A stretch of 64,000 nucleotides of DNA from CAYSSJ01 sp964433675 (GCA_964433675.1 CAYSSJ010000004.1:104216-168215); one strand, 5' to 3'; positions 1 to 8,141 are shown, counted from the stretch's first letter. Notes: generated by a model not told the origin, from the sequence alone. Program-made: numbers and translations.

Positions 1-122
1 CGCGGTTGACCCCAAGACATCGGTTTGCGCATATCTCGCCCGTCAGCTCTCTCACTAAGCTGAACATCGCCACATGCAGCGAGTAATCCGATTACGAATA
101 TTAGCGCTATTATTTTTTTCAT
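1..122 (-). CDS. N-terminal part of a lipoprotein (runs off left edge)
   Basis: Forty codons of a protein that continues beyond the left edge. Residues 1-17 form a clear lipoprotein signal: Lys2-Lys3, a hydrophobic core, then the lipobox LLAAC with Cys17 as the expected lipid-modified residue. The mature part begins CGDVQLSERADGRD and continues with a KPMSWGQP stretch. That placement of a K-P-x-x-x-G-x-P motif shortly after the lipidated Cys recalls DUF4837-type lipoproteins, but only about 23 mature residues are visible, so this is a guess. The start lies 10 nt after the pgsA stop with no good Shine-Dalgarno, so it probably belongs to the same operon and is translated by coupling. Signal type well supported; function unknown. 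Confidence 0.75.
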   Translation of the reverse strand, partial: MKKIIALIFVIGLLAACGDVQLSERADGRDMRKPMSWGQP

Positions 123-132
123 ATTATATATA

Positions 133-690
133 CTACTGTTTTTTTAGAAAAATCGAAAAATAATTCACACCGGAGAGGATTGTCAGGAGAGCTACAACCC
201 AGAAATAGATGTTTATTACCGAGATGATCCCCGGATCATATTCATAAAATTTGGTATAAGTATAAAACAAGAGGGTAAAGATCAAGCCGATGATCTGCGT
301 TAAAGTTTTTAGTTTACCATAGATATTGGCAGCTATGTAGATTCTCCTCTTTTTGAAGTATTCTCGCAAGATAGAGACGGCAATTTCTCTGAAAGCTATG
401 ATAATGAAGATAACGATGCTGATATAACCTATCTTTGTTGCAAAAGCGAGTAGCGCGGTGAGTACCAAGATTTTATCTGCCAGTGGATCCATAATTTTAC
501 CAAAGTCGGAAATTACTTGGAAGCGTCTTGCCAAAAGCCCATCAAAATAGTCTGTGATAGCAGCTACGATGAAGACGATAGTAGCCCAGAGAGCACCTTG
601 AGGAGTAGTGGTGAAGAATATCAGCACCAAAAATACCGGAACTAGTAGAATGCGGAACATCGTCAGTATATTCGGTATGTTTTTTTTCAT
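133..690 (-). CDS. pgsA: CDP-diacylglycerol-glycerol-3-phosphate 3-phosphatidyltransferase
   Basis: Inner-membrane enzyme making phosphatidylglycerophosphate, the committed step to phosphatidylglycerol. The full CDP-alcohol phosphatidyltransferase signature is present: Asp47, Asp50-Gly51, Ala54-Arg55, Gly64, Asp68 and Asp72 with correct spacing. Several hydrophobic segments (about 12-27, 35-47, 73-110, 150-178) fit the multi-pass family fold, and 185 residues is normal length. The reading frame is open 33 codons further upstream, but the start at 690 is chosen because it has a strong GAGGAGAGG Shine-Dalgarno and the conserved N-terminal K-N-I-P-N-I-L-T-x-x-R motif. It overlaps the stop of the FtsX-like gene by 4 nt (ATGA), so the two are co-translated. 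Confidence 0.93.
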   Translation of the reverse strand: MKKNIPNILTMFRILLVPVFLVLIFFTTTPQGALWATIVFIVAAITDYFDGLLARRFQVISDFGKIMDPLADKILVLTALLAFATKIGYISIVIFIIIAFREIAVSILREYFKKRRIYIAANIYGKLKTLTQIIGLIFTLLFYTYTKFYEYDPGIISVINIYFWVVALLTILSGVNYFSIFLKKQ

Positions 691-1472
691 ATCGATCCTC
701 TCCTCAAAAATAATCTGGAAAGTAAAATAGCTAACAAAAGCGTCAAGAATTTTCCAATGAAATAGCGATGATCTATAGATTGATCCCAAATATAATAATA
801 CTTGCTTAGATAGTAGATAGCGCTAACCAAACCGACAGGGATGATACAAAGAATAGCCGAATCTAATACAAATTGTCTGCCCCAACTCCGATGAAATCCA
901 CCGGCACGGGAATATACACGCCAAAAATCTTTGGAACGATGCTCATAGTGAATACGCATGAATATGGCTACAATCAGCAGCAACAATCCCAAAAGCGCAT
1001 TCGCCAGAAAGTAAGAGTTATCCAATAGATCCTTTCTGTTTATGTAACGACGATAGTAATTGGAGTTATATAAAGTAGAGATATCGGTGTCGGATAGTTC
1101 GCCGATTAGAAAATCGAGTGTATTGAAATTCTCTTCATTTAGTAAACTGCCCTCTATTCTGAGTTGGATAAGATGAGGGAGAGCACCGTTTGATACGACG
1201 GATTCCACTCCTTCCAGATCGTAAGTTCTGACCAGCTCAGCCAAAACATCACTGTCTTGTTTGAATACCGCTTCCGAGACAAAGTGGAGCTGTTCAAACT
1301 GTCGCTGCTCATCTCTGAGCAAATCTTCATCCCAAGAGAAGAGAAAAATCGGGCGATCAGAGATTATCTCATCTATCCTGTTTTCGAGAATTTGATCCGC
1401 CACATGCAATGCTGACCAGACTGCTACTAACAAGGTGAGCACAATAATTTGCGTGAAAATTCCTCGTTTCAT
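687..1472 (-). CDS. ftsX: FtsX-like permease subunit
   Basis: A 261-residue membrane protein with the FtsX layout: one N-terminal transmembrane helix (about 6-23), a large extracytoplasmic domain (about 24-155), then three helices (about 156-173, 205-224, 240-256). In known systems FtsX passes the ATPase cycle of FtsE across the membrane to a peptidoglycan hydrolase. Sequence similarity to classical FtsX is weak, so the call relies on topology and on the gene directly upstream encoding an FtsE-like ATPase (4-nt ATGA overlap). A membrane-anchored M23 peptidase with a coiled coil is the first gene of the same operon and could be the controlled hydrolase. Alternative: another small ABC permease-like protein. 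Confidence 0.6.
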   Translation of the reverse strand: MKRGIFTQIIVLTLLVAVWSALHVADQILENRIDEIISDRPIFLFSWDEDLLRDEQRQFEQLHFVSEAVFKQDSDVLAELVRTYDLEGVESVVSNGALPHLIQLRIEGSLLNEENFNTLDFLIGELSDTDISTLYNSNYYRRYINRKDLLDNSYFLANALLGLLLLIVAIFMRIHYEHRSKDFWRVYSRAGGFHRSWGRQFVLDSAILCIIPVGLVSAIYYLSKYYYIWDQSIDHRYFIGKFLTLLLAILLSRLFLRRGSI

Positions 1473-2095
1473 AATAATTCCATTTCTTTATTATGTATCC
1501 GATAAACTTCATCGAAACCGTTCAGTTTGGATTTGGAAGTGGCTAAGACAGTAGAACCGCTGTTTGTCGCAAATCTGAGTATCTCAACCGCCTGCATGTA
1601 GTGAATTTCATCGAAATAGCAATCAAAATCGTCGATGCAGATGAGCTGGGGAGCCTGCACAGTAGTTCGGATCAGCTCGACGAATTTTTTGGCAGAAAAG
1701 GGAAGCTTATATATTTTTTGAGATATCTTGTCGTGAATGCCTACATTTTGGCACATTTCCTGCAACTTATGTTTTTGATATGGAGTTAGTTTGGGAAAGG
1801 GAAGAGTGAGATTTTTCCAAACGGATTCATTATCTAACAAACTCGGAATCAGTTCCATATAGATAGATTGACGTTGTTTTTTCTTTTTCGGTTTGAGGAT
1901 AGAGGAAGGAGTGGTGAAGTGGATAGTTCCTGCATATTGATTATAGTCACCATGAAGCGTTTTTAGCAATAGAGTTTTCCCAATTCCATTATTGCCCCAT
2001 ACCAATATCTTTTTCCCAGTGTCGAATCTGGTATTGGGCAAGCTTAGCAGCGGCTCTTTGTCCGCTTCAAGCCGGAAGTTTTCGAACTCTATCAT
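1469..2095 (-). CDS. ftsE: FtsE-like ABC ATPase with degenerate catalytic motifs
   Basis: A 208-residue ABC-type nucleotide-binding domain of FtsE length. Walker A is intact (GNNGIGKT, residues 34-41). The other motifs are eroded: the Q-loop region (about 78-90) has no Gln at the expected place; the LSGGQ signature is replaced by LPFSAKKF (131-138); Walker B reads LICIDDFD (151-158), so the catalytic Glu is Asp156; and the switch His is replaced by Ser187 in ATSK. The protein therefore probably binds ATP but may hydrolyse it poorly or not at all. It overlaps the methyltransferase upstream and the FtsX-like gene downstream by 4 nt each. The fold and Walker A are clear; the FtsE assignment comes from the FtsX-like partner. 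Confidence 0.7.
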   Translation of the reverse strand: MIEFENFRLEADKEPLLSLPNTRFDTGKKILVWGNNGIGKTLLLKTLHGDYNQYAGTIHFTTPSSILKPKKKKQRQSIYMELIPSLLDNESVWKNLTLPFPKLTPYQKHKLQEMCQNVGIHDKISQKIYKLPFSAKKFVELIRTTVQAPQLICIDDFDCYFDEIHYMQAVEILRFATNSGSTVLATSKSKLNGFDEVYRIHNKEMELL

Positions 2096-2712
2096 ACTTT
2101 ATTCTCCTTTTTCAACTTAAATATCACTAACCCTTTTTTTATTTTATTGGAAATAATTTGTTCTGTGATAATTAGGTCAACCTTTTTTATGTTTTGGACA
2201 AAATCACTACTTCTGGTTGATGGATACAAAAGGTAGGCAATGCCTGAATCAGATAACGCTTTTGAGGTGGTGGCAAGCACATCTTTCATGCTGCACATAA
2301 TCTCATGATGAGCCAGAGCACGCTCCTTATCGGGCGATGTTCTCCCCGAACAGACAGGAAAGTAGGGTGGATTGGAGACCACCAGATTATATGATTTATC
2401 TTCAGGTGCAAATGTTTTGATGTCGGCGTGGTGAAATTCGGCTTTCACTTCTGCAAGTGCAGAATTCTGGCGGGCAAGTTTTACCAAGTGTTTTTGGATT
2501 TCTATACCGACACAATTCCATCTTGGCCTATAATGAGCCAACATAATACTAACTATCCCGTTTCCGCTACCCAATTCCAAAACTCCGAAATTTCCATTTT
2601 CATGATTTGATAGGATAGTATCAATCAAGAAGGCAGTATCGGAAGATATGGAACTGGAAGATTGGTAGATAGTTTTCCCAAATGGGAGCAGGACAGATTT
2701 GAGTTCGCTCAT
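2092..2712 (-). CDS. TrmN6/YfiC-like adenine-N6 methyltransferase
   Basis: Class I SAM-dependent methyltransferase. The SAM-binding motif I is LELGSGNGIVSIMLA, and the catalytic NPPYF motif, typical of N6-adenine methyltransferases, follows in the middle of the protein. Family members such as E. coli TrmN6 methylate A37 of tRNA1(Val); substrate here is inferred. The N-terminus reads ELKSVLLPFGKTIYQ, resembling the family start. Two upstream in-frame ATGs exist (2745 and 2748) but would overlap dut by about 30 nt; the start at 2712 leaves a 4-nt gap after the dut stop, though its GAGAAG Shine-Dalgarno is unusually close. About 206 residues. Lies mid-operon, 4-nt overlap with the ATPase downstream. 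Confidence 0.8.
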   Translation of the reverse strand: MSELKSVLLPFGKTIYQSSSSISSDTAFLIDTILSNHENGNFGVLELGSGNGIVSIMLAHYRPRWNCVGIEIQKHLVKLARQNSALAEVKAEFHHADIKTFAPEDKSYNLVVSNPPYFPVCSGRTSPDKERALAHHEIMCSMKDVLATTSKALSDSGIAYLLYPSTRSSDFVQNIKKVDLIITEQIISNKIKKGLVIFKLKKENKV

Positions 2713-2716
2713 CTTC

Positions 2717-3154
2717 TCATGAGTCTGTATGTCCGAATCCCCCATCATTTCTTTGGGTACTTTCCAACACATCGGTTTCGATGAATTCGATTGCTTCGAA
2801 TTTATGGATAAGCATCTGTGCAATACGTTTATGTGGTTCGATGACAAAATCCTCTTTCCCATGGTTAATGAGAATTACTTTGATCTCACCACGATAGTCC
2901 GGGTCGATAGTTCCCGGCGAGTTTAGCACAGTTACTCGATTTCGGGCGGCTAATCCGCTGCGTGGGCGTATCTGTGCTTCAAATCCATCCGGTAGATGGA
3001 TAGCTATCCCAGTTGGCACGATCACACTTTCACCTACTTTGCAGATCAGCTTCTCTTTGTTGGCAGAAAAGAGATCATAACCGGCAGAGTGAGATGTCAT
3101 CCGTTTAGGAACTTGGGCGTTCGGAGCCAATTTCTTGATTTTAAGAGAGATCAT
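2717..3154 (-). CDS. dut: dUTP diphosphatase (dUTPase)
   Basis: Hydrolyses dUTP to dUMP and diphosphate, keeping uracil out of DNA and supplying dUMP for dTMP synthesis. All trimeric dUTPase motifs are visible: motif 1 (SAGYDLFSA), motif 2 (RPRSGLAAR), motif 3 (NSPGTIDPDYRGEI, containing the catalytic Asp), motif 4 (RIAQMLI) and the C-terminal motif 5 (R-x-x-GGFGHT). At 145 residues it is full length. It lies 9 nt downstream of ispA and just ahead of the methyltransferase gene in the same operon. Confidence 0.96.
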   Translation of the reverse strand: MISLKIKKLAPNAQVPKRMTSHSAGYDLFSANKEKLICKVGESVIVPTGIAIHLPDGFEAQIRPRSGLAARNRVTVLNSPGTIDPDYRGEIKVILINHGKEDFVIEPHKRIAQMLIHKFEAIEFIETDVLESTQRNDGGFGHTDS

Positions 3155-3163
3155 TATGTATTG

Positions 3164-4057
3164 TTAAAATCTACGAGTAAGGATAAAATCGGATAGTAGT
3201 CGCAAAGACTCAGCTTTTTCACCATAAGGTTTCAAAAGAGCTTTTGCTTCCTCTATCAGTTTTTCCGCCATTTGCTTCGATTTTTCCAAGCCATAGATAG
3301 CTGGGAAAGTAGCTTTGTTCATTTTAGAATCTTTGCCGATACTTTTTCCCAGAGTCTTTTCATTTCCTTCGATATCAAGTATATCATCAACGATCTGAAA
3401 AGCCAGACCGATCTTCTCTCCAAAGTTGTGCATCCGCTTCCTATCAGCTTCGGGCACATTTGCCAGATAACAACCGAATCTGATGCATAGATTAATCAGC
3501 CGGGCGGTTTTATTATTATGAATGTATTTGAGCGTCTTTTCCGATATCTCTTTACCTTCGTTTTTGATATCTTCCATCTGTCCGGCGATCAAGCCTTTGT
3601 GACCGGCTTCAATAGCCAGTTCGCGAATCATTTGAAGCTTTAGTTTATCTTCTAAATCCGTAGCACAGATAGATTCGAAAGCGCTGGTAAGCAGAGCATC
3701 TCCGGCAAGTAGGGCAATGGCATCGCCATAAACTATATGACAAGCTTTCCTGCCACGTCGGTAGTCGTCGTTATCTATCTCGGGAAGGTCATCGTGGATC
3801 AAAGTATATGTGTGCAACATTTCGATGGCTGCACCAATTCTCAATGTTTTTTCTATATCCTCGGCAAAGAGTTGGTAAGTATTGATAAGCAGATAGGGTC
3901 TGAGACGTTTGCCGCCGGCAAACAGAGTGTGCCGTATAGCCTTGTGGATCTGCTTGGGATATTCATCTTTTCTCGGTAAAAATCTGTCTATTTCTATATT
4001 GACCAGTTCACGTTTTTCACGAATATCTCTTTTTAAAAATAATCTTTGAGAAGACAT
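3164..4057 (-). CDS. ispA: Polyprenyl diphosphate synthase (farnesyl diphosphate synthase type)
   Basis: Trans-isoprenyl diphosphate synthase that condenses IPP with allylic diphosphates, probably making farnesyl-PP for undecaprenyl carriers and quinones. The first Asp-rich motif (about residue 88, DDLPEIDNDDYRRG) has the bacterial IspA form with a two-residue insertion, and the second is DDILD near 221; FQIVDD and GGKRLRP blocks are also present. 297 residues is typical. The start codon directly abuts the xseB stop (TAAATG), an arrangement common in bacteria where xseB and ispA are neighbours. Confidence 0.94.
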   Translation of the reverse strand: MSSQRLFLKRDIREKRELVNIEIDRFLPRKDEYPKQIHKAIRHTLFAGGKRLRPYLLINTYQLFAEDIEKTLRIGAAIEMLHTYTLIHDDLPEIDNDDYRRGRKACHIVYGDAIALLAGDALLTSAFESICATDLEDKLKLQMIRELAIEAGHKGLIAGQMEDIKNEGKEISEKTLKYIHNNKTARLINLCIRFGCYLANVPEADRKRMHNFGEKIGLAFQIVDDILDIEGNEKTLGKSIGKDSKMNKATFPAIYGLEKSKQMAEKLIEEAKALLKPYGEKAESLRLLSDFILTRRF

Positions 4058-4270
4058 TTATTCCTCATCACTTTCTTTAGCAGTCTCTTTCGATAAAGTT
4101 TCTATTTTGTTCTCTACGGCATGCAATTTTTCGCTACAATAATCTACCAATTTGCTACCTTCTTCATACAGTGCAACTGTTTTTTCCAGATCTTCAATGC
4201 CTGTTTCCAGCTTATAGACTATCTCTTCCAATCTCTTAATTGCCTGTTCGAAACTCAAATTTTCATTCAT
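4058..4270 (-). CDS. xseB: Exodeoxyribonuclease VII small subunit
   Basis: A 70-residue protein with the XseB pattern: LSFEQAIKRLEEIVYKLE, then a second helix (LEKTVALYEEGSKLVDYCSEKL). It forms a helical hairpin that binds XseA in the nuclease degrading single-stranded DNA. No xseA is adjacent. The frame is open upstream, but the start at 4270 is taken because homologues begin a few residues before LSFEQA and a GAGAG purine stretch precedes it. Ends exactly at the ispA start. Confidence 0.92.
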   Translation of the reverse strand: MNENLSFEQAIKRLEEIVYKLETGIEDLEKTVALYEEGSKLVDYCSEKLHAVENKIETLSKETAKESDEE

Positions 4271-4290
4271 AATATCAACTCTCTTTTCGA

Positions 4291-5226
4291 TCAATCTGAC
4301 AAGACGATCTCATTCTCGAATTTATTGAGAAACTCATAAGGGTTACGATGCCTGCCATAACGCCAAACTTCGTAGTGAAGATGAGGACCGGTAGTCCTAC
4401 CGGAATTACCGAGAGTAGCGATAATCTGTCCTCTTTTCACTTCATCGCCCGGCTCTACGAATAGTTTATTCAGATGGGCATATTTTGTTTGATATCCGAA
4501 CTTATGAGAGATAGTGATATGTCTGCCAAACAGTGATAAATAGCCGCTTTCAGCGATTACACCATCGGCTGTGGCATAAACCGGTGTACCGATCTCATTG
4601 GAAATATCCAGACCACGATGAAAACTTCTTTGTTTGGTAAGCGGGTGAGTACGCCATCCGTAGCCTTCCGATATTCTACCGTAAGTCGGGTAGATAGAGG
4701 GGGTGTTTTGGTAGAGTAGCTCGCGTAATTCTACCTTTTCATGCAGATCTTTGTGAGTTTCATAGTTGAACTCCACCTTAGCTTGCAATTGCGCCAAGTT
4801 GGTCATTGTGTCATAAAGATGACGATTAAAGCCGTCACTTAATGAAAACTTTGTAGTATCTATGGGCGGATAACCACCAATACCCATCTCACGGATCTCT
4901 TTGTTTATAGCCTCCAGATTTTTCTCTGCCCGGATATCGTCTTCCCACCTTTCCATCAGCTTTATCCTTACCAAGATGGAATCTATTTCTGTGGAGATAG
5001 CCAAAAGTTTCTCTTTGAGAATTTGATTCTCTTCCATCACATGCTGGGCTTCGATGATCTCTGCCTGATTTTTTAGTACAAATACCAAAGAAGCAATGAA
5101 TAGCAAGATAAGAATAGATAGAAAACTGATGACGGCAATACCGACTTTTTTTGATAGTGCAAAGCTGCGCAAAGTCTGAGCATCAGTGCTCGTCAGCGAT
5201 ATATACCATCTTTTACTAACAGCCAT
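4291..5226 (-). CDS. Membrane-anchored M23 (LytM-type) peptidoglycan endopeptidase
   Basis: First gene of the leftmost operon; 311 residues. A cytoplasmic N-terminus is followed by one transmembrane helix (about 29-51), a coiled-coil region (about 53-95), and a C-terminal M23 metallopeptidase domain (about 185-300). Zinc ligands are visible as HRGLD (His about 201, Asp about 205) and PHLHYEV (about 280-286). The enzyme should cut peptide crosslinks in the cell wall. The start at 5226 has a perfect AAGGAG; longer in-frame starts are rejected. The arrangement coiled coil plus LytM, in an operon with FtsEX-like genes, recalls EnvC/RipC-type hydrolases controlled by FtsEX, but that link is inference. 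Confidence 0.92.
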   Translation of the reverse strand: MAVSKRWYISLTSTDAQTLRSFALSKKVGIAVISFLSILILLFIASLVFVLKNQAEIIEAQHVMEENQILKEKLLAISTEIDSILVRIKLMERWEDDIRAEKNLEAINKEIREMGIGGYPPIDTTKFSLSDGFNRHLYDTMTNLAQLQAKVEFNYETHKDLHEKVELRELLYQNTPSIYPTYGRISEGYGWRTHPLTKQRSFHRGLDISNEIGTPVYATADGVIAESGYLSLFGRHITISHKFGYQTKYAHLNKLFVEPGDEVKRGQIIATLGNSGRTTGPHLHYEVWRYGRHRNPYEFLNKFENEIVLSD

Positions 5227-5251
5227 ATTTCTCCTTAAAATACTTTTAGGC

Positions 5252-5280
5252 ATAATTATATGATTATTATATAATGTCAA
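5252..5280 (-). promoter_or_regulatory. Candidate sigma-70-type promoter for the M23-xseB-ispA operon
   Basis: A perfect -35 TTGACA (5280-5275) is followed at 17 nt by AATTAT and at a shorter 14-nt spacing by TATAAT, about 30-50 nt upstream of the gene. The 16-nt stretch ending in the -35 box (5290-5275) is identical to one upstream of the UvrC-like gene (33442-33427). Confidence 0.5.
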
Positions 5281-5364
5281 GCAATTTTGCACTTGTATTG
5301 GAATATTGTGATTTTAGGAGCAACTATGTACAGTGTGGAAAGGAGCTGCATAAAAAGAAAAGAC

Positions 5365-5394
5365 TTGACCAAAAAACCATATTTCAGGTGTAAA
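5365..5394 (+). promoter_or_regulatory. Candidate promoter for ptb-rlmH-cdd-trxB
   Basis: TTGACC (5365-5370), an 18-nt spacer and TGTAAA (5389-5394), about 40 nt upstream of the ptb start. The only plus-strand gene cluster begins here, divergent from the M23 operon. Confidence 0.4.
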
Positions 5395-5431
5395 GAAAAT
5401 ATAAAAAACAGATCAAAAGTAGGAGGATAAG

Positions 5432-6328
5432 ATGTTGAAGTCTTTTGACGAACTTACCCAGAAGGTAAAGAATATGGAGAACAAAAATGTAGTGATAGCT
5501 GCAGCCCACACCGATACTGCTTTGGAAGCCGCTTTGATAGTGAAGCGAGAAGGATTGGCAAATTGCGTTTTGGTTGGCGATAAAGCTTATATCTCAGAAT
5601 ATTTGGATAAAAACGCTCCCGAGCTCAGGGGAGATTTTCAGATAGTGGATACCGGAAAAGACCTTGCAGAGGCAGCAAAGGTATCTGTAGCTTTGGTAAA
5701 GCAAGGTGAAGGTGATCTGATTTTGAAAGGTAAATGTGATACCGGCACTTTGTTGAAAGCGGTTTTAGACAAAGAGAAAGGACTGCGTACCGGTAGTATC
5801 ATGAGCGATGTATTGGTATATGAAACTCCCGAAAAATTAGTATTGATGGGAGATGGAGGATTTATCCCTCTACCGGATATCAAAGAGAAGATATCTATCA
5901 TCAAAAATTGTGTCTCTGTGGCACATTCACTCGACAATCCAAATCCAAAAGTTGCTCTTCTTACCCATAGTGAAAAAGTGAGCGAAAAGATCCCCTCCAC
6001 AGTAGATGCTGCCTTGATCACCAGGATGAATGCCCGTGGGCAGATAACCGGATGTACGATTGATGGACCGCTTGCATTTGATAATGCGGTTTCCAAACAT
6101 GCTGCCGAACTGAAAGGGATTATTTCTGATGTAGCAGGTGATGCCGATATTCTGATAGTACCCAATATCGAAGCAGGCAACATTTTTGGCAAAGCGCTCA
6201 CATATTATTGTCACTATAGAGTAGCCCATGTGATTATGGGAGCTCAGGTACCTATCCTCATCGCTTCCAGAGCAGATGATGCCGAAACCAAAATGCTCTC
6301 TATTGTTTTGGGTATAATAAGCGCTTAA
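5432..6328 (+). CDS. ptb: Phosphate butyryltransferase (phosphotransbutyrylase family)
   Basis: Converts butyryl-CoA (or another short acyl-CoA) plus phosphate to acyl phosphate and CoA, feeding an acyl kinase that makes ATP. The 298-residue protein matches the Ptb/Pta family: an N-terminal block for nucleotide-like CoA binding, the central LKGKCDTGTLLKAVL motif, and the C-terminal VPNIEAGNIFGKAL and VPILIASRADDAETK blocks. A strong AGGAGG lies 7 nt before the ATG. The usual partner butyrate kinase is not adjacent; rlmH follows directly. Acyl preference cannot be read from sequence. Fits fermentative, amino-acid or fatty-acid-based anaerobic metabolism. Confidence 0.9.
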   Translation: MLKSFDELTQKVKNMENKNVVIAAAHTDTALEAALIVKREGLANCVLVGDKAYISEYLDKNAPELRGDFQIVDTGKDLAEAAKVSVALVKQGEGDLILKGKCDTGTLLKAVLDKEKGLRTGSIMSDVLVYETPEKLVLMGDGGFIPLPDIKEKISIIKNCVSVAHSLDNPNPKVALLTHSEKVSEKIPSTVDAALITRMNARGQITGCTIDGPLAFDNAVSKHAAELKGIISDVAGDADILIVPNIEAGNIFGKALTYYCHYRVAHVIMGAQVPILIASRADDAETKMLSIVLGIISA

Positions 6329-6793
6329 ATGAGCATCACGATCATCGCTGTTGGGAAAACGAAGCAGAGTTTCATCTCCCAAGGTATCTTAGAATATCAA
6401 AAAAGATTGAGACCATATGCTGAAGTAAATATGATTATAGTTCCCGATGTAAAGCTAACCAAAACCAACACGATAGAAATAGTAAAAGAGAAAGAAGCAG
6501 TAACGCTGGAAAAGAAACTGCCCAAAGGCGATCATATTTGCTTGTTAGATGAATCCGGTAAAGAATACACCTCGGTAGGTTTTGCCAATTGGTTGCGAGA
6601 AATTTCCAACCAAAGATCTCTCACTTTTGTTATCGGGGGAGTGTATGGTACAGCAGAGCGGATAAAACAGCGAGCAGATTCGGTGTTGCGGCTATCTTCT
6701 ATGACTTTTACTCATCAAATGACAAGATTGTTTTTGTATGAACAGCTGTATCGGGCATATACTATTTTGCAAAACAAAAAGTATCATTATTAA
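6329..6793 (+). CDS. rlmH: 23S rRNA (pseudouridine1915-N3)-methyltransferase
   Basis: SPOUT-class methyltransferase that acts on helix 69 of assembled 70S ribosomes. The 154-residue length equals the family norm (about 155). Diagnostic features are the SAM-binding knot motif VIGGVYG and the C-terminal run RLSSMTFTHQMTRLFLYEQL ending in KYHY. The ATG immediately follows the ptb stop (TAAATG) without an obvious Shine-Dalgarno, so translation is probably coupled to ptb. Confidence 0.96.
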   Translation: MSITIIAVGKTKQSFISQGILEYQKRLRPYAEVNMIIVPDVKLTKTNTIEIVKEKEAVTLEKKLPKGDHICLLDESGKEYTSVGFANWLREISNQRSLTFVIGGVYGTAERIKQRADSVLRLSSMTFTHQMTRLFLYEQLYRAYTILQNKKYHY

Positions 6794-6812
6794 TATAACA
6801 GAGGAGATGGTT

Positions 6813-7187
6813 ATGGTAGAAGATATGATAAAACTGGCAAAAGAGGCTGCTTCCCGAGCGTATGCGCCTTATTCCGGTTTTAAAGTAGGAGCTGTCTTAG
6901 TGGCAAAATCGGGAAATATCTATACCGGCTGCAATGTGGAAAACTCATCTTATGGACTAACTATTTGCGCCGAGCGAACTGCTCTCTTCAAGGCGATCTC
7001 CGAAGGGGATAGAGAATTTGAACATTTAATTATTTACAATGATTCCGAAAAAGTCTTTTATCCTTGTGGCGCCTGCCGACAAACATTGGTTGAATTTAGC
7101 CCCGAAATGAAAATTACGATTGTAAATAATGATGAGATGGTTGAAAAGAAGCTAAGTGAGCTTCTGCCGGAACATTTTAAAATATAG
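6813..7187 (+). CDS. cdd: Cytidine deaminase
   Basis: Deaminates cytidine and deoxycytidine in pyrimidine salvage. The zinc site is complete: Cys52-Ala-Glu54 (Glu54 is the proton shuttle), then Cys85 and Cys88 in PCGACRQ. The substrate-binding N-V-E-N motif lies at 41-44. 124 residues corresponds to the small homotetrameric form. Of the possible starts, 6813 is preferred because the GAGGAG at 6801-6806 is 6 nt away; the ATG at 6807 directly abuts it. Confidence 0.95.
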   Translation: MVEDMIKLAKEAASRAYAPYSGFKVGAVLVAKSGNIYTGCNVENSSYGLTICAERTALFKAISEGDREFEHLIIYNDSEKVFYPCGACRQTLVEFSPEMKITIVNNDEMVEKKLSELLPEHFKI

Positions 7188-7202
7188 ATTTGGGAGGTGA
7201 AT

Positions 7203-8132
7203 ATGAAGTATGATATCGCTATAATCGGTGGAGGACCTGCCGGGCTAAGTGCAGCTATTTATGCTGCCAGAGGAGGGCTTTCGACTATACTGTTCGAAAA
7301 AGCCTTGCTTGGTGGTCAGATTGTGGTTACGAACGAAGTAGAGAATTATCCCGGTTTCGAAGAGACTCTCACCGGCTTTGAGCTGATCGAAAAAATGAAG
7401 AAACAAGCGGAGAAATTTTCTGCTCAGATCACTTTGGAAAATGTGAAAGCAATCGGGATGGAAGGATTGTGCAAGATCGTGGAGACAGAGAAAGGGCAAT
7501 ATCGTGCCAAATCGGTAGTTATAGCTACAGGTGCACATCCGCGCAAACTTGCCGTTCCCGGCGAAGAAGGATTCAGCGGTCGTGGAGTCTCTTATTGCGC
7601 TACTTGCGATGGTGCATTGTACAGAGATAAGGTTGTGGCAGTCGTTGGTGGCGGAGATTCTGCTTTGGAGGAAGCTCTGTTCCTTACCAAATTCGCAAAA
7701 AAAGTGTATATAATCCATCGAAGAGATAAATTGCGGGCAGTGAAAGTAGTGCAAGAACGTGCCCAAGAAAATCCAAAGATAGAATTTGTATTAAGTACAG
7801 TGGTTCAGGGTATAACCGGCGACAAGGTAGTGGAAAAATTGCATTTATATAATCGAGAAAAGCAGGATTACACTACACTGGCAGTCGATGGAGTATTTAT
7901 CTATGTCGGCATAATCCCGAATAATGGATTAGTGGAATCCAGGGTAGAATTAGATGCACAGGGATTCATCCTCACCGATGAGACCATGCATACCAATATC
8001 CCGGGGATATATGCAGCGGGAGATATCCGAGCCAAAGTGTTGCGCCAAGTTGTCACCGCTGCTTCCGATGGCGCTACTGCCGCCTTCTCAGCTGAAAAAT
8101 GGGTAGAAGAGAATATTCATAAATTTGAATAA
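7203..8132 (+). CDS. trxB: Thioredoxin reductase
   Basis: FAD-dependent, NADPH-type disulfide reductase of the low-molecular-weight class (309 residues). Visible are the FAD-binding GGGPAG (9-14), the redox-active Cys132-Ala-Thr-Cys135, the NAD(P)H-binding GGGDSALEEA, and the C-terminal FAD motif AAGDIR. A GTG six nt upstream is in frame, but 7203 is chosen because GGGAGG lies 5 nt before it. Last gene of the plus-strand cluster, closed by a strong terminator. Supplies reduced thioredoxin, for example to ribonucleotide reductase or peroxidases. Confidence 0.96.
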   Translation: MKYDIAIIGGGPAGLSAAIYAARGGLSTILFEKALLGGQIVVTNEVENYPGFEETLTGFELIEKMKKQAEKFSAQITLENVKAIGMEGLCKIVETEKGQYRAKSVVIATGAHPRKLAVPGEEGFSGRGVSYCATCDGALYRDKVVAVVGGGDSALEEALFLTKFAKKVYIIHRRDKLRAVKVVQERAQENPKIEFVLSTVVQGITGDKVVEKLHLYNREKQDYTTLAVDGVFIYVGIIPNNGLVESRVELDAQGFILTDETMHTNIPGIYAAGDIRAKVLRQVVTAASDGATAAFSAEKWVEENIHKFE

Positions 8133-8141
8133 AAATGTAAC

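Noticed and set aside
5638..6201. A 187-codon minus-strand frame opposite ptb
   Set aside because: Antisense shadow of a clearly conserved gene.
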